A stretch of DNA of 64,000 bases from Natronosalvus caseinilyticus (GCF_017357105.1 NZ_CP071596.1:3844001-3908000), one strand, 5' to 3'. Counted from the stretch's first letter, positions 35,339-43,968 are shown. Numbers and translations: made by a program. Notes: generated from the letters alone by a model not told the origin.

Positions 35339-35758
35339 TCAACCCTCGAGCCCCTCGTACTCGACGATCCGCTGGCGCATCGAGTCCGGCATCGGCGCCG
35401 ACGATCGGGTTTCGGGGTCAACGCACACGAGCGTCGTCTCTCCGGTCGCCGCACGAGTTTCGTCGGCGTAGATCTCGTAGCTCATCGTCCAGCTCGAGGT
35501 GCCCAGCTTCGTCGTCCCCGTCGCGACGACGACGTCCTGGCCCATCGTGATCGATCGCTCGTAGTCGATCTCGAGGTTCGCGACGACGAACCCGTAGTCC
35601 TCGATGGATAGGTCGGTTACCGCCTCGAGATACGCGGTTCGGGCCGACTCGAGGTAGGTGACGTAGACGGCGTTGTTGACGTGGCTGAAGGTGTCGAGGT
35701 CGCGATAGCGGATCGGGACGTCGACGGTGAACGGGAGGTCGGTCGCGAGATCGGTCAT
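35339..35758 (-). CDS. Acyl-CoA thioesterase, hotdog fold
   Basis: The 139-residue product is a 4-hydroxybenzoyl-CoA thioesterase-type hotdog protein. The signature RYRDLDTFSHVNNAVYVTYLESAR contains the catalytic Asp and the His-Val-Asn-Asn motif. It hydrolyses acyl-CoAs of unknown chain type. The ATG at 35758 (MTDLATDLPFTVDV) fits the family start; the frame upstream crosses into the divergent mutase gene on the opposite strand. It is divergent from the B12-binding subunit, with 117 nt between starts. Confidence 0.92.
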   Translation of the reverse strand: MTDLATDLPFTVDVPIRYRDLDTFSHVNNAVYVTYLESARTAYLEAVTDLSIEDYGFVVANLEIDYERSITMGQDVVVATGTTKLGTSSWTMSYEIYADETRAATGETTLVCVDPETRSSAPMPDSMRQRIVEYEGLEG

Positions 35759-35875
35759 TGGCGGTGACTGGTGCGCCGGCGATTTGTGCGCGTCGATTGG
35801 CGCTCGAGCCCCCACACGCTCGATCCCCCACGAACTTCCGTTAGAGTCAAACCGACTGGCGGAAAAGGAACGGGC

Positions 35876-36289
35876 ATGAGCGAACAGGAAACGCGATCGA
35901 TCCGGTGTCTCGTGGCGAAGGTCGGCCTCGACGGCCACGACCGCGGGGCCCACGTCATCGCTCGAGCGTTCCGCGACGCCGGCTTCGAGGTCATCTACTC
36001 CGGACTGCACAAGGCGCCCGCCGAAATCGTCCAGGCGGCCGTCCAGGAGGACGTCGACGTCCTCGGCATCTCGATCCTCTCGGGAGCCCACAAGACGCTG
36101 GTCCCGAAGATTATGGACGGCCTCGAGGAGTACGACGCCGCCGAGGACACCCTCGTGCTGGTCGGGGGCGTGATCCCCGAGGAGGACAAGGCAGCCCTGC
36201 GAGACGAGGGCGTCGCCGCCGTCTTCGGACCCGGCACGTCGATCGAGGAGACCGTCGAGTTCGTCCGCGAGAACGCCCCCGAGCGATGA
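35876..36289 (+). CDS. Methylmalonyl-CoA mutase small (B12-binding) subunit
   Basis: The 137-residue product is a stand-alone cobalamin-binding domain. The lower-ligand motif Asp-x-His-x-x-Gly is in KVGLDGHDRGAHVIARAF, followed by LGISILSGAH and LVGGVIPEED, the phosphate- and base-binding loops. In haloarchaea the catalytic large subunit is encoded separately and is not in this window. It interconverts methylmalonyl-CoA and succinyl-CoA. Its stop overlaps the start of meaB (ATGA), so it is cotranslated with its chaperone. Confidence 0.94.
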   Translation: MSEQETRSIRCLVAKVGLDGHDRGAHVIARAFRDAGFEVIYSGLHKAPAEIVQAAVQEDVDVLGISILSGAHKTLVPKIMDGLEEYDAAEDTLVLVGGVIPEEDKAALRDEGVAAVFGPGTSIEETVEFVRENAPER

Positions 36290-37416
36290 GCGGCGACGAC
36301 GACCTGCTCGAGGACCTCCTCGATGGAAAACACCGGGCACTCGCACGCGTCATCTCGAAGATCGAAAACCGGGCGCCGGGCTACCGCGAACTGGTCTCCG
36401 ACCTGTACGCCCACACCGGCAACGCCGAAATCGTCGGCATCACGGGGAGTCCGGGCGCAGGCAAGTCCACACTGGTCGACAAACTGGCCGAGACCTACCG
36501 CGAGCGAGGCGAGACCGTCGGCGTGATCGCCATCGACCCCTCCTCGCCCTTCACCGGCGGGGCCGTGCTGGGCGATCGCATCCGCATGGCCTCGACCGTC
36601 GGGGACATGGACGTCTTCGTGCGCTCGATGAGCGCCCGAGGAACCCTCGGCGGGCTCTCGACGGCGACCGCCGACGCCGTCAAGGCGATGGACGCCTTCG
36701 GCAAGGATCGGATCATCATCGAGACCGTTGGCGCCGGGCAAAACGAGATCGACATCGTTCGAACCGCGGACACGGTCGCCGTGCTCGTTCCGCCCGGTTC
36801 CGGTGACTCCATCCAGACGCTCAAGGCCGGCATCCTCGAGATCGCCGACGTCTTCGTCGTGAACAAGGCCGATCGGCCCGGCGCCGACCGGACGGTCCAG
36901 GAACTCCTCGAGATGATCGAACTGGGCGACGGCGGCGGCTTCTCGAGTTCGGGAGGCGGCCACCACGGCGCGGACGCGATGGGGGAGGGTGGCTCGAGTC
37001 CACACTCGAGCGAGGACAGTGGTGAGGGGGAACCAGATGAATCACACGAAGCAGCCCAACCAGACGAACCCGACACGTGGGTCCCACCCGTCGTCGAAAC
37101 CGTCGCCACCGACGGAACCGGCGTCGACGACCTGATCGAGGACCTGGCACACCACCGCCGCTACCTCGAGCGCTCCGGAACCCTCGCCGAGCGCACCCGA
37201 CGACGGTACGGCGAGGAGATCCGAACCCTGCTCCGGGAGGACGTCCACGACCTGCTCCAGGGCGAACTCGAGCGCGCCGGCGGCGTCGACGCGCTCGCGG
37301 AGGCGGTCCGGACGGGCGAGACCGACCCGTACACGATCGCCGACGAGGCGCTCGCCCCACTCGAGCGGTGCCTCGAGGAACTGGAGGGCGAACGTCTCGA
37401 GTCGGTTTCGCGGTAG
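36286..37416 (+). CDS. meaB: MeaB, methylmalonyl-CoA mutase-associated GTPase/chaperone
   Basis: The 376-residue product loads and protects adenosylcobalamin on methylmalonyl-CoA mutase. The P-loop is GSPGAGKSTL. Further motifs are IDPSSPFTGGAVLGDRIRM, ETVGAGQNEIDIV and VVNKADRPGADRT (the NKAD base-recognition motif). The unusual part is an insertion of roughly 45 residues at about 218-262 (GGGFSSSGGGHHG...EAAQPDEPDTW), low in complexity and acidic, between the NKAD motif region and the WVPPVVETVATDGTG strand. The last ~90 residues are the helical dimerisation region. Confidence 0.95.
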   Translation: MSGDDDLLEDLLDGKHRALARVISKIENRAPGYRELVSDLYAHTGNAEIVGITGSPGAGKSTLVDKLAETYRERGETVGVIAIDPSSPFTGGAVLGDRIRMASTVGDMDVFVRSMSARGTLGGLSTATADAVKAMDAFGKDRIIIETVGAGQNEIDIVRTADTVAVLVPPGSGDSIQTLKAGILEIADVFVVNKADRPGADRTVQELLEMIELGDGGGFSSSGGGHHGADAMGEGGSSPHSSEDSGEGEPDESHEAAQPDEPDTWVPPVVETVATDGTGVDDLIEDLAHHRRYLERSGTLAERTRRRYGEEIRTLLREDVHDLLQGELERAGGVDALAEAVRTGETDPYTIADEALAPLERCLEELEGERLESVSR

Positions 37417-37487
37417 GTCGTCTGCTCCCCTCCGATTTTTGAACGCGCGTGGAAGGGTTCTAGTAGGTGGCTCTCCGAGCGAAGCGT

Positions 37488-38153
37488 ATGACCGCGGACG
37501 ACGGTGACGCCAACGGTGAACTGTCGACTGACCCCGAGCAAGCCACCGACGCCGAACACATGGACAGCCTCGAGGTGACGGCCTGCACCCGCTGTCCCGA
37601 ATTGGTCGACTCGCGCTCCCAGATCGTCAACGGAACCGGCCCCGAGGACGCCGACCTCCTGTTCGTCGGGGAGGGGCCCGGCGCGACCGAAGACCGCGAA
37701 GGCGAGCCTTTCGTCGGCAGGAGTGGGTCGGTTCTCGACGACCACCTCCGGGACGTGGGCCTCCTCCGGGAAGACGTCCGCATCACGAACTGCGTGCGCT
37801 GTCGGCCACCGGAGAACCGGGACCCGACGAAGGTGGAACTCGAGCACTGTCGAGGCTACCTCGAGACCGAAATCGCCCGACTCGATCCGGAGGTGATCGT
37901 CACGCTCGGCAAGGTGCCGAGCGAACACCTGCTCGAGCGGTCGGTCGCGGTGACCGAGGAGGCTGGAACTGTCGAGGACGCCCGCATCGGCGGCACCGCG
38001 AGACGCGTCCTGATCTGTCTCCACCCGGCCGCGACGCTGTACGACCGGAGCCAGACCGATACGTTCGCAGAGACGCTCGAGACGGCGGCCGAGTTGGCGG
38101 GACTCGAGGGAAGCGAGGGGAGCGGGCAGGCGCGACTCGACGGGTTCGACTAG
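37488..38153 (+). CDS. udg: Type IV uracil-DNA glycosylase
   Basis: The 221-residue product removes uracil from DNA. It has an Fe-S cluster site (CTRCPEL and NCVRCRPPENRDPTKVELEHC), motif A GEGPGATEDREGEPFVGRSG and the terminal HPAA motif. An acidic N-terminal tail of ~30 residues precedes the fold. The protein ends QARLDGFD, which fits a PCNA-interacting box and resembles the FEN1 ending [11 protein letters not shown] 37488 is chosen over the GTG at 37467; an internal Met at 37560 is also possible. Confidence 0.93.
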   Translation: MTADDGDANGELSTDPEQATDAEHMDSLEVTACTRCPELVDSRSQIVNGTGPEDADLLFVGEGPGATEDREGEPFVGRSGSVLDDHLRDVGLLREDVRITNCVRCRPPENRDPTKVELEHCRGYLETEIARLDPEVIVTLGKVPSEHLLERSVAVTEEAGTVEDARIGGTARRVLICLHPAATLYDRSQTDTFAETLETAAELAGLEGSEGSGQARLDGFD

Positions 38154-38335
38154 CCGTATCGAACGGTGGACGCTGACGGTCACTCACTATCCTCTCACTC
38201 TCACTCGAGGTTCGATCGGTAAGTTACGAATACGTGAAAATGTCGTATCTCGTGCGGACGAACAATACAGAAAACCGAAAGATTTTTCGATAATCGTTTG
38301 TTTAATAATATCTCTATTGGAGGGAAATAGTGGAT

Positions 38336-38350
38336 AAACCCGCCGGGTTT
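38336..38350. promoter_or_regulatory. Perfect palindrome in the phnD upstream region
   Basis: AAACCCG-C-CGGGTTT has two perfect 7-bp arms and lies about 90 nt upstream of the phnD start. Operator or hairpin function is inferred only. Confidence 0.4.
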
Positions 38351-38396
38351 GTGTACAAAACGCGTCCCAATCGGGATACCGATGGATGGGTATGTA

Positions 38397-38439
38397 GATG
38401 ACATAGAAACGCCTAAATGGTGGCGTTCATAGTGTCATC
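38397..38439 (+). promoter_or_regulatory. Stem-loop ending one base before the phnD start codon
   Basis: The arms GATGACATAGAAACGCC (38397-38413) and GGCGTTCATAGTGTCATC (38422-38439) pair over 7 + 2 + 6 bp with one bulge and a small internal mismatch. The loop is TAAATGGT. If transcribed as a leader it would hold the region just before the ATG at 38441; as DNA it is a large inverted repeat at the expected promoter position. Confidence 0.6.
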
Positions 38440-38440
38440 C

Positions 38441-39460
38441 ATGTCCGATAAGACACGGTGGACAAACAAGCGGCGAACGTTCCTCAAAGGTGCAGGTGTG
38501 ACGGCGACGGCGGGGCTGGCGGGTTGTCTGGGAGACTTGACTGGTGGTGGGAGTGACGACGACGAGAACACCGTCCGGTTCGTGCTCAACCCGGCCGAGG
38601 CTGACGTCTCTATCGAAGATCAGTACCAGCCGATGTTCGATTACCTCGAGTCGGAGACGGACGCGACCATCGAACCCGTCACGACCCAGTCGTACTCGGA
38701 GACGCTGACGGCGATTCGCGACGATCAGGCCGACGTCGCCGACACGTCGCCCTCCGCAGCCGTCGCCGGAAAAGACGTGGCCGACGTCATCGGAATCCGC
38801 GTCGCCTACGGCGCGGCCCAGTATTTCTCGACGATCACGACGACGCCTGACAGCGGCATCGAAGAACTGGCGGACCTCGAGGGAGAGGTCGTCAACGCGG
38901 CCTCCCCCCTCTCCGTGAGCGGGACTCTTGTTCCTCTCACGATGGTCAAGGAAGCGGGTCTCGACACCGGAACTGCGCCCGACGGCGACCCTGTCGACTT
39001 CGAAATCGGGTACGACGACCACGCGACGGCCCGCAACCAGCTGATCAACCGGGACGAGGTCAAGGCCGCCTTCAGCGGAGCATTCGTGTCCGCACCGCTG
39101 GTCCCCCAGGAGCAGTTCGACGAGTACCCCGAATTCGCCGAAATTTCCGCCGAGTACGACGGGGCTGGCGAAGACATCGGCAACGAGGATGCCGACCCCA
39201 ACGCCGAACTCAAGCTGCTGGCGGTCTCCGATCCCCTCCCGCGTGCGCCCCTGATGGTTCGCTCCGAGTGGAAATCCGACGTCCGCTCCGACGTCGAGGA
39301 GGCCATCCTCAACGTTACCGAGGAGGACCTCCAGCACGACGAGGATTACGACGGCGAGCCACTCTGGTTCACCGGCGTCCAGGAGGGGTCGATCGACGAC
39401 TACGAACCGATCCAGACCGTCCTCGACGAACTCGGCCTCGAGTTCGAAGACCTTGAATAG
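38441..39460 (+). CDS. phnD: Phosphonate-type ABC transporter substrate-binding lipoprotein
   Basis: The 339-residue product has a Tat signal and lipobox (NKRRTFLKGAGVTATAGLAGC), an acidic linker, and a PhnD fold from about residue 45 (VRFVLNPAEADVSIEDQYQP). A central DVADTSPSAAVAGKD segment and LVVNAASPLSVSGTLVP-like ligand loop follow. The family binds phosphonates, phosphite or related anions; the exact ligand is uncertain. The ATG at 38441 (MSDKTRWTNKRRTF) is used rather than the Met eight codons upstream because it sits closest to the signal. It is the first gene of phnDCE. Confidence 0.9.
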   Translation: MSDKTRWTNKRRTFLKGAGVTATAGLAGCLGDLTGGGSDDDENTVRFVLNPAEADVSIEDQYQPMFDYLESETDATIEPVTTQSYSETLTAIRDDQADVADTSPSAAVAGKDVADVIGIRVAYGAAQYFSTITTTPDSGIEELADLEGEVVNAASPLSVSGTLVPLTMVKEAGLDTGTAPDGDPVDFEIGYDDHATARNQLINRDEVKAAFSGAFVSAPLVPQEQFDEYPEFAEISAEYDGAGEDIGNEDADPNAELKLLAVSDPLPRAPLMVRSEWKSDVRSDVEEAILNVTEEDLQHDEDYDGEPLWFTGVQEGSIDDYEPIQTVLDELGLEFEDLE

Positions 39461-39490
39461 TCCCGTTTGAAACACTCTTTAGAATCGTGC

Positions 39491-40312
39491 ATGAGTGAGA
39501 TAACAGTCGACGGGCTGACCAAAGTGTTCGGCGAGACGGTCGCATTAGACGACGTCTCGTTCGAAATCGCCGACGGTGAGTTCGTCATCGTACTCGGCGT
39601 CTCCGGCTCGGGTAAATCGACGCTTCTACGCTGTATGAACGGACTGACGACGCCGACCGAAGGGTCCGTCTCCATCGACGGGGAAGAGGTGACCGAACCG
39701 CGGCAGGACGTGGCCATGATCTTTCAGCAACACAATATCATCGGCCAGATGACCGCGTACTCGAACGCCCTCACCGGGGCGCTGAACCGGTCGAACTACC
39801 TCGAGAGCCTGTTGCAGCTTCACGACAGGGAGGAAAAGATCCAAACGCTCGAAGCGCTCGACACAGTCGGCCTGCTGGACCACTCCCAGAAACGAGCCCG
39901 CCAGATGAGCGGCGGACAGCAACAGCGCGTCGGCATCGCTCGTGCGCTCGTGCAGAATCCGAAGACGATGCTCGCCGACGAACCCGTCGCAAGTCTCGAC
40001 CCTGGGAGTTCACAACAGGTCATGGGGTACCTTCGCCGGGCCGCCAAAGAGCGCGGACTGACGGCGCTGATTAGTCTTCACCAGGTCAACCTCGCCCGGA
40101 AGTTCGGTGAGCGCTTCATTGGCCTGCGAAGCGGCCAGCTGGTCTTCGACGGTTACCGCGAGGACTTCACGATGGACGTCATCGACGAAATCTACGGCGG
40201 CATCGACACCGAAGGGATGTTCGAGGCCTCCGAGTCGGCGAGCGCTCGGGGCGACGACCAGAGCGGCGAGACCGATGGGGCGACGTCGCCGACCTCGGGT
40301 GAGTACGTATGA
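39491..40312 (+). CDS. phnC: Phosphonate-type ABC transporter ATP-binding protein
   Basis: The 273-residue product has Walker A GVSGSGKSTLL, the Q-loop IFQQHNIIGQMTAYSN (a PhnC hallmark), signature MSGGQQQRVGIARAL and Walker B MLADEPVASLDPGSSQ. The last ~35 residues are a disordered acidic/Ser tail. It begins 30 nt after phnD and overlaps phnE by 4 nt, so the three genes form an operon. Confidence 0.95.
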   Translation: MSEITVDGLTKVFGETVALDDVSFEIADGEFVIVLGVSGSGKSTLLRCMNGLTTPTEGSVSIDGEEVTEPRQDVAMIFQQHNIIGQMTAYSNALTGALNRSNYLESLLQLHDREEKIQTLEALDTVGLLDHSQKRARQMSGGQQQRVGIARALVQNPKTMLADEPVASLDPGSSQQVMGYLRRAAKERGLTALISLHQVNLARKFGERFIGLRSGQLVFDGYREDFTMDVIDEIYGGIDTEGMFEASESASARGDDQSGETDGATSPTSGEYV

Positions 40313-41406
40313 GTACAGATACCGGTACGGGAACGAAGAAGGGGACGGAAACGGGAACGGATTCCCGCGTCGTCGAACGCTTCGAGGCCATCAAGCGACG
40401 GCGCCGCGTCCGGTGGATCGGCTACGGGATCCTCGTCGGCGTCCTCGGATACCTGTTCCTGAGTGCACTCACCTCGGTCGAGTGGTTCACCACTAACAAG
40501 CAGTACGGCACCTTCGCCCGTCGGGCGACGGACTTCTTCCCGTTCTTGCTGACCGAACCGCCGTTTTTCGACCCGAGCGGGTTCCTCGAGTACACGTCCT
40601 ACATCCACGAGCGGAACCTCCTGTACGACAAGGAGTTACTGGGCCAGTACCCGAGCCCGCTCGGTGACCCGCTCGGCTTCCTGCTCTCGATCCCGAGCCT
40701 CCTGCTCGCGATTTTCGTCTCCGAGGGCGGTCCGCTTCCCTTCTTCGGAGAAGCCGGCACGACGCTTTCGATGGCCGTCGCCGGGACCGTCATGGGATTC
40801 CCCTTCGCTCTGCTGTTCGGCATTCTCGGGAGCGAACGCGTCACGCCGTTCCCGTTCAACTTCATCTTCCGCGGGACGATGAGCACTATCCGGGCGATTC
40901 CCGCGCTCGTCTGGATCCTGATCTTCATCCCACTGGCTGGGATCGGTCCGGTCACCGCGACCATCGCTATCGCCGTCGACACTATCGGTAATCTCGGACG
41001 ACTGTTCGTCGACGAACTCGAGGAAATCGAGGACGGACCCATCGAGGCGATGAAGACGACCGGCGCGAGCCGGCGACAGACGATCACCTTCGGGATGCTG
41101 AGTCAGGTCCACACGCCGTTCATCGCGTGGACGCTCTATATCTTCGAGATCAACGTCCGCATCGCCGTCTCGCTCGGCATCGTCGGCGGTGGAGGACTTG
41201 GCCAGGTTCTCGAGGTCCAAATGGGGCTGTTCGCCTACACGAACGCGATGGCGACCATCCTCGTCATCCTCGTGATGATCATCTCCGTCGAGATGTTCAG
41301 TCAGCGGATTCGCGCCCGTCTCCGCGCCGACGACACCGAGCCGATGGGGTTGTGGGAACTGCTGAAGGGCTTCCCGAAGCGGATGGCCCGGTCGCTCGCG
41401 AAGTAA
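40309..41406 (+). CDS. phnE: Phosphonate-type ABC transporter permease
   Basis: The 365-residue product forms the importer channel. A 25-residue Thr/Gly-rich N terminus (MSTDTGTGTKKGTETGT) precedes about six membrane helices. The binding-protein-dependent transport region reads EAMKTTGASRRQTITFGML (EAA loop) and GIVGGGGLGQVLEVQMGLF. A long extracytoplasmic loop of about 70 residues follows the first helix. The ATGA overlap with phnC suggests translational coupling. Confidence 0.94.
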   Translation: MSTDTGTGTKKGTETGTDSRVVERFEAIKRRRRVRWIGYGILVGVLGYLFLSALTSVEWFTTNKQYGTFARRATDFFPFLLTEPPFFDPSGFLEYTSYIHERNLLYDKELLGQYPSPLGDPLGFLLSIPSLLLAIFVSEGGPLPFFGEAGTTLSMAVAGTVMGFPFALLFGILGSERVTPFPFNFIFRGTMSTIRAIPALVWILIFIPLAGIGPVTATIAIAVDTIGNLGRLFVDELEEIEDGPIEAMKTTGASRRQTITFGMLSQVHTPFIAWTLYIFEINVRIAVSLGIVGGGGLGQVLEVQMGLFAYTNAMATILVILVMIISVEMFSQRIRARLRADDTEPMGLWELLKGFPKRMARSLAK

Positions 41407-41474
41407 GTCGACTCAGGAGGGGAATTCTTTCTCGAAGGGCAACGCACTTGCTCGCTCGTCGCCGACCCGTACGT

Positions 41475-42152
41475 ATGACCAAGAGCACGCTATCGTCCCC
41501 GACCGAGAGCGAGGAGACCCTCGCCGACGTCGCCATCGTCGACTACGGCCTGGGCAACCTCCGGAGCGTCACGCGCGGCCTCGAGCGGGCGGGCGCCGCC
41601 GTCGAAATCACCGACGACCCGGCCGACTTCGAAGACGCCGACGGGGTCGTCCTCCCGGGCGTCGGCGCGTTCCGCGAGGGCGTCGAGAACGCCGACCCGC
41701 TCCGGGAGGACCTGCTGGCGGTGGCCGAGCGCGGACAGCCGCTCTTCGGGATCTGTCTCGGCATGCAGATGCTCCTGACCTCGAGCGAGGAGGGCGAAAC
41801 CGACGGCGAGTCCGCCGTCAGTGGACTATACCTGATCCCGGGAACCAACGTCCGCTTCGCCGAAGGGCAAAAGATCCCCCACATGGGCTGGAACGAACTC
41901 GCCGTCGAACGAGAACACCCGCTCGTCGAGGGCGTCGACGGGCGATACGCCTACTTCGTTCACTCCTACTACGCCGTCCCCGACGACGAGTCGGCGGCGG
42001 TCGCGACCACCGACTACGAGCGACGGTTCCCCTCGATCGTCGCGAACGAGGCGGGCAACGTCTTCGGGACCCAGTTCCACCCGGAGAAGAGCGGCGAGAC
42101 GGGGCTCCAGATCCTGCGGAACTTCGTCGGGATCTGTGCGGATCTCGAGTGA
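41475..42152 (+). CDS. hisH: Imidazole glycerol phosphate synthase glutaminase subunit
   Basis: The 225-residue product hydrolyses glutamine and passes ammonia to HisF in histidine synthesis. The class I amidotransferase core shows VAIVDYGLGNLRSVTRGLE, the nucleophile loop GICLGMQMLLTSSEEGE, KIPHMGWNEL and the His-Glu dyad GTQFHPEKSG. Length is normal apart from a 15-residue polar N-terminal tail. The hisF partner is not in the window. It follows phnE by 68 nt but is functionally unrelated to it. Confidence 0.96.
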   Translation: MTKSTLSSPTESEETLADVAIVDYGLGNLRSVTRGLERAGAAVEITDDPADFEDADGVVLPGVGAFREGVENADPLREDLLAVAERGQPLFGICLGMQMLLTSSEEGETDGESAVSGLYLIPGTNVRFAEGQKIPHMGWNELAVEREHPLVEGVDGRYAYFVHSYYAVPDDESAAVATTDYERRFPSIVANEAGNVFGTQFHPEKSGETGLQILRNFVGICADLE

Positions 42153-42205
42153 GAGCCTCTAGGACGAGGTCGGCGAAGTCGGGAGCGGCGACCGCGCCCC
42201 GGGTG

Positions 42206-42505
42206 CTACGTCTCGTCGTCCTGGGCCTGTGACTTCTGGTACTCGACGCAGGCCTCCCGGGCACGAGCGAGCCGCTCGCCGGCCTCGCCCGACGCCTCGG
42301 ACTCGAGGCCGTCGAGTTTTTCGATGAGTTCGGCGATCCGGTCGGTCTTCGGTCCGGGTTCGTCCTGCGTGCGGTGGCCCTCGAGTTCCTCATCTAGCCC
42401 CTCCTGAATCGAATCGGCCTGCTCCTGGACGGTTCGGTCGGCGGCGTCGCTCGCGCGTCGAAGGTGCTCGCGAGCGCGCTCGAGGTGTGACGTTTCGGCG
42501 GTCAC
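42206..42505 (-). CDS. DUF7553 family small helical protein
   Basis: The 99-residue product, read from a GTG at 42505 (VTAETSHLERAREHLRRASD), is acidic and helical throughout, matching the short haloarchaeal DUF7553 proteins that begin with an ERAR..LRRA helix. An ATG at 42559 would add 18 residues unlike the family. There is no membrane segment. Function is unknown. It is divergent from the following acidic protein gene. Confidence 0.65.
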   Translation of the reverse strand: MTAETSHLERAREHLRRASDAADRTVQEQADSIQEGLDEELEGHRTQDEPGPKTDRIAELIEKLDGLESEASGEAGERLARAREACVEYQKSQAQDDET

Positions 42506-42621
42506 GTCTCCGGTATCGGGCGCCGTCCTCAACAATCGTCGGCCGGCGAGCGACGGCATCGAGCGTGGATTGGTATGCCGGGCTAAGATTCACTTGCATC
42601 GACGGTGTAGCTCCCGATCCA

Positions 42622-43413
42622 ATGGTCGACACAGGAGACGGCGGAAATCAGACGGGCGATCTGACCGAACGAGCCCTCGAGTCGGACGCGCCGCTCGACG
42701 GCGGGTCGACGATCGATCGGGCGCTGTCACTGGCCAAACGGGGCGCGAGCGACGGGTCGCTCGCGATGGCAACCGGCGCCGTGGTCCTCTGGCGAGGCCT
42801 TCGATCGATTCGACGGGGTCGAGTGCGTGGTATCATCCCGGCCGCCATCGGCATGGCAGCCGTCGGTACCGGCGTCAAGAGACGTCGCGCGAGCACCGGG
42901 GAATCGGACAAGTCCACGTCGGACGAGGCTCACGCAGCAGCACAGCGGGAAGACCAGGGTCGCGAAACCGGGCTCGATGCCTCGAGCGAAGAGTTCGACT
43001 GGCAAGACGACGAGACGTCCTCGCTCGAGCCGGCCGTCGACGACGAATCGGCCGAAGAGGCGCCGTCAGAGGGCGATCCACGTCTTGACGATGACGACGC
43101 CGAGGAGGCGGACCTCTCGGATACCGAAATCGCGGACGAAGCGAGCGAAGCGACCGGCCCGTCGGCCGAACAGGCACAACCGACGATGTCGATCGATAGC
43201 GAGGTCGACCCCGAAACCGGTGGACCGAGACCCGGTGCCCTGGACGGCGACGACTCGAGCAGAGCCGACGCGGACGAAGACAGCGAGGACGAAGCCGACG
43301 CGGACGACGCGATGCGCCAGGACGAGACCGATCCGGACGCGCCGCAGGCAGGTGACGACGAGGACGATGTCGGTGGCGGCGATGCGAATGACAACGTCGA
43401 GCGAGAGGAGTGA
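42622..43413 (+). CDS. Acidic haloarchaeal hypothetical protein
   Basis: The 263-residue product has a short moderately hydrophobic region (about residues 45-95: SLAMATGAVVLWRGLRSIRR and GIIPAAIGMAAVGTGV) that may be one or two membrane helices. It is followed by about 160 residues of strongly acidic, low-complexity sequence (DDDDAEEADLSDTEIADEAS and similar). No family is recognised. The ATG at 42622 (MVDTGDGGNQTGDL) is chosen; the frame upstream is not protein-like. Confidence 0.65.
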   Translation: MVDTGDGGNQTGDLTERALESDAPLDGGSTIDRALSLAKRGASDGSLAMATGAVVLWRGLRSIRRGRVRGIIPAAIGMAAVGTGVKRRRASTGESDKSTSDEAHAAAQREDQGRETGLDASSEEFDWQDDETSSLEPAVDDESAEEAPSEGDPRLDDDDAEEADLSDTEIADEASEATGPSAEQAQPTMSIDSEVDPETGGPRPGALDGDDSSRADADEDSEDEADADDAMRQDETDPDAPQAGDDEDDVGGGDANDNVEREE

Positions 43414-43566
43414 CGTCTCGACTCCTCTAGCTTCGGCTCTCGCGCACGGCGCACGTTCGACTCAGGCGACGGCGAGCGAACGGCGAATCGGTCCGCTCGA
43501 GACGTCGTGCCTGGGACTTCGCTGTCGAGATACCCTGGCGAGCCCTGCCGGAATCAGCACTCGTGA

Positions 43567-43968
43567 TTACTCCCTCGAGCGGGGGTCGAGACGCTCGGGA
43601 AGCGGCCAGGCCGCGGCGAGGTCCCCGTCGCGAACGAGGACGACGAGTCGCTCGCGCTCCTCGACGTCCGGGAGTCGATCACGGGGAACGACGAGCTGAT
43701 CGACGGTTCGCCCGCCCTCCTCGAGCAGGATGACGACGTGTTCGCCGTCGACGATTCGGTCGACGGTCCCGACGAACGTTTCGAACGGGAGTCCCGAGCC
43801 CGAGGCGGGAGCCGTAGACCGAGCGCGTGATTCTGAAGCCTCGGTGGTCCCGTCCCGAGACGGTGCGTCAGAGCCGCTTCCGCTAACGCTTACCGCAGTA
43901 GCGCCCGTGGCGAGGCCGACGGTCGTTCCGAGGACGGTACGGCGAGTTCGAGTGGGCTGTCGAGCCAT
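43567..43968 (-). CDS. DUF3006-like protein with a Tat-type signal
   Basis: The 133-residue product starts with a twin-arginine-like leader (TRTRRTVLGTTVGLATGATA), then a Ser/Asp-rich linker, then a DUF3006-like domain (about 60-128: GTVDRIVDGEHVVILLEEGG, then VVPRDRLPDVEERERLVVLV). This would be an exported member of a family normally found as small cytoplasmic proteins. The ATG at 43968 (MARQPTRTRRT) is used. A second DUF3006 gene is at 54.6 kb. Function of the domain is not established. Confidence 0.65.
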   Translation of the reverse strand: MARQPTRTRRTVLGTTVGLATGATAVSVSGSGSDAPSRDGTTEASESRARSTAPASGSGLPFETFVGTVDRIVDGEHVVILLEEGGRTVDQLVVPRDRLPDVEERERLVVLVRDGDLAAAWPLPERLDPRSRE

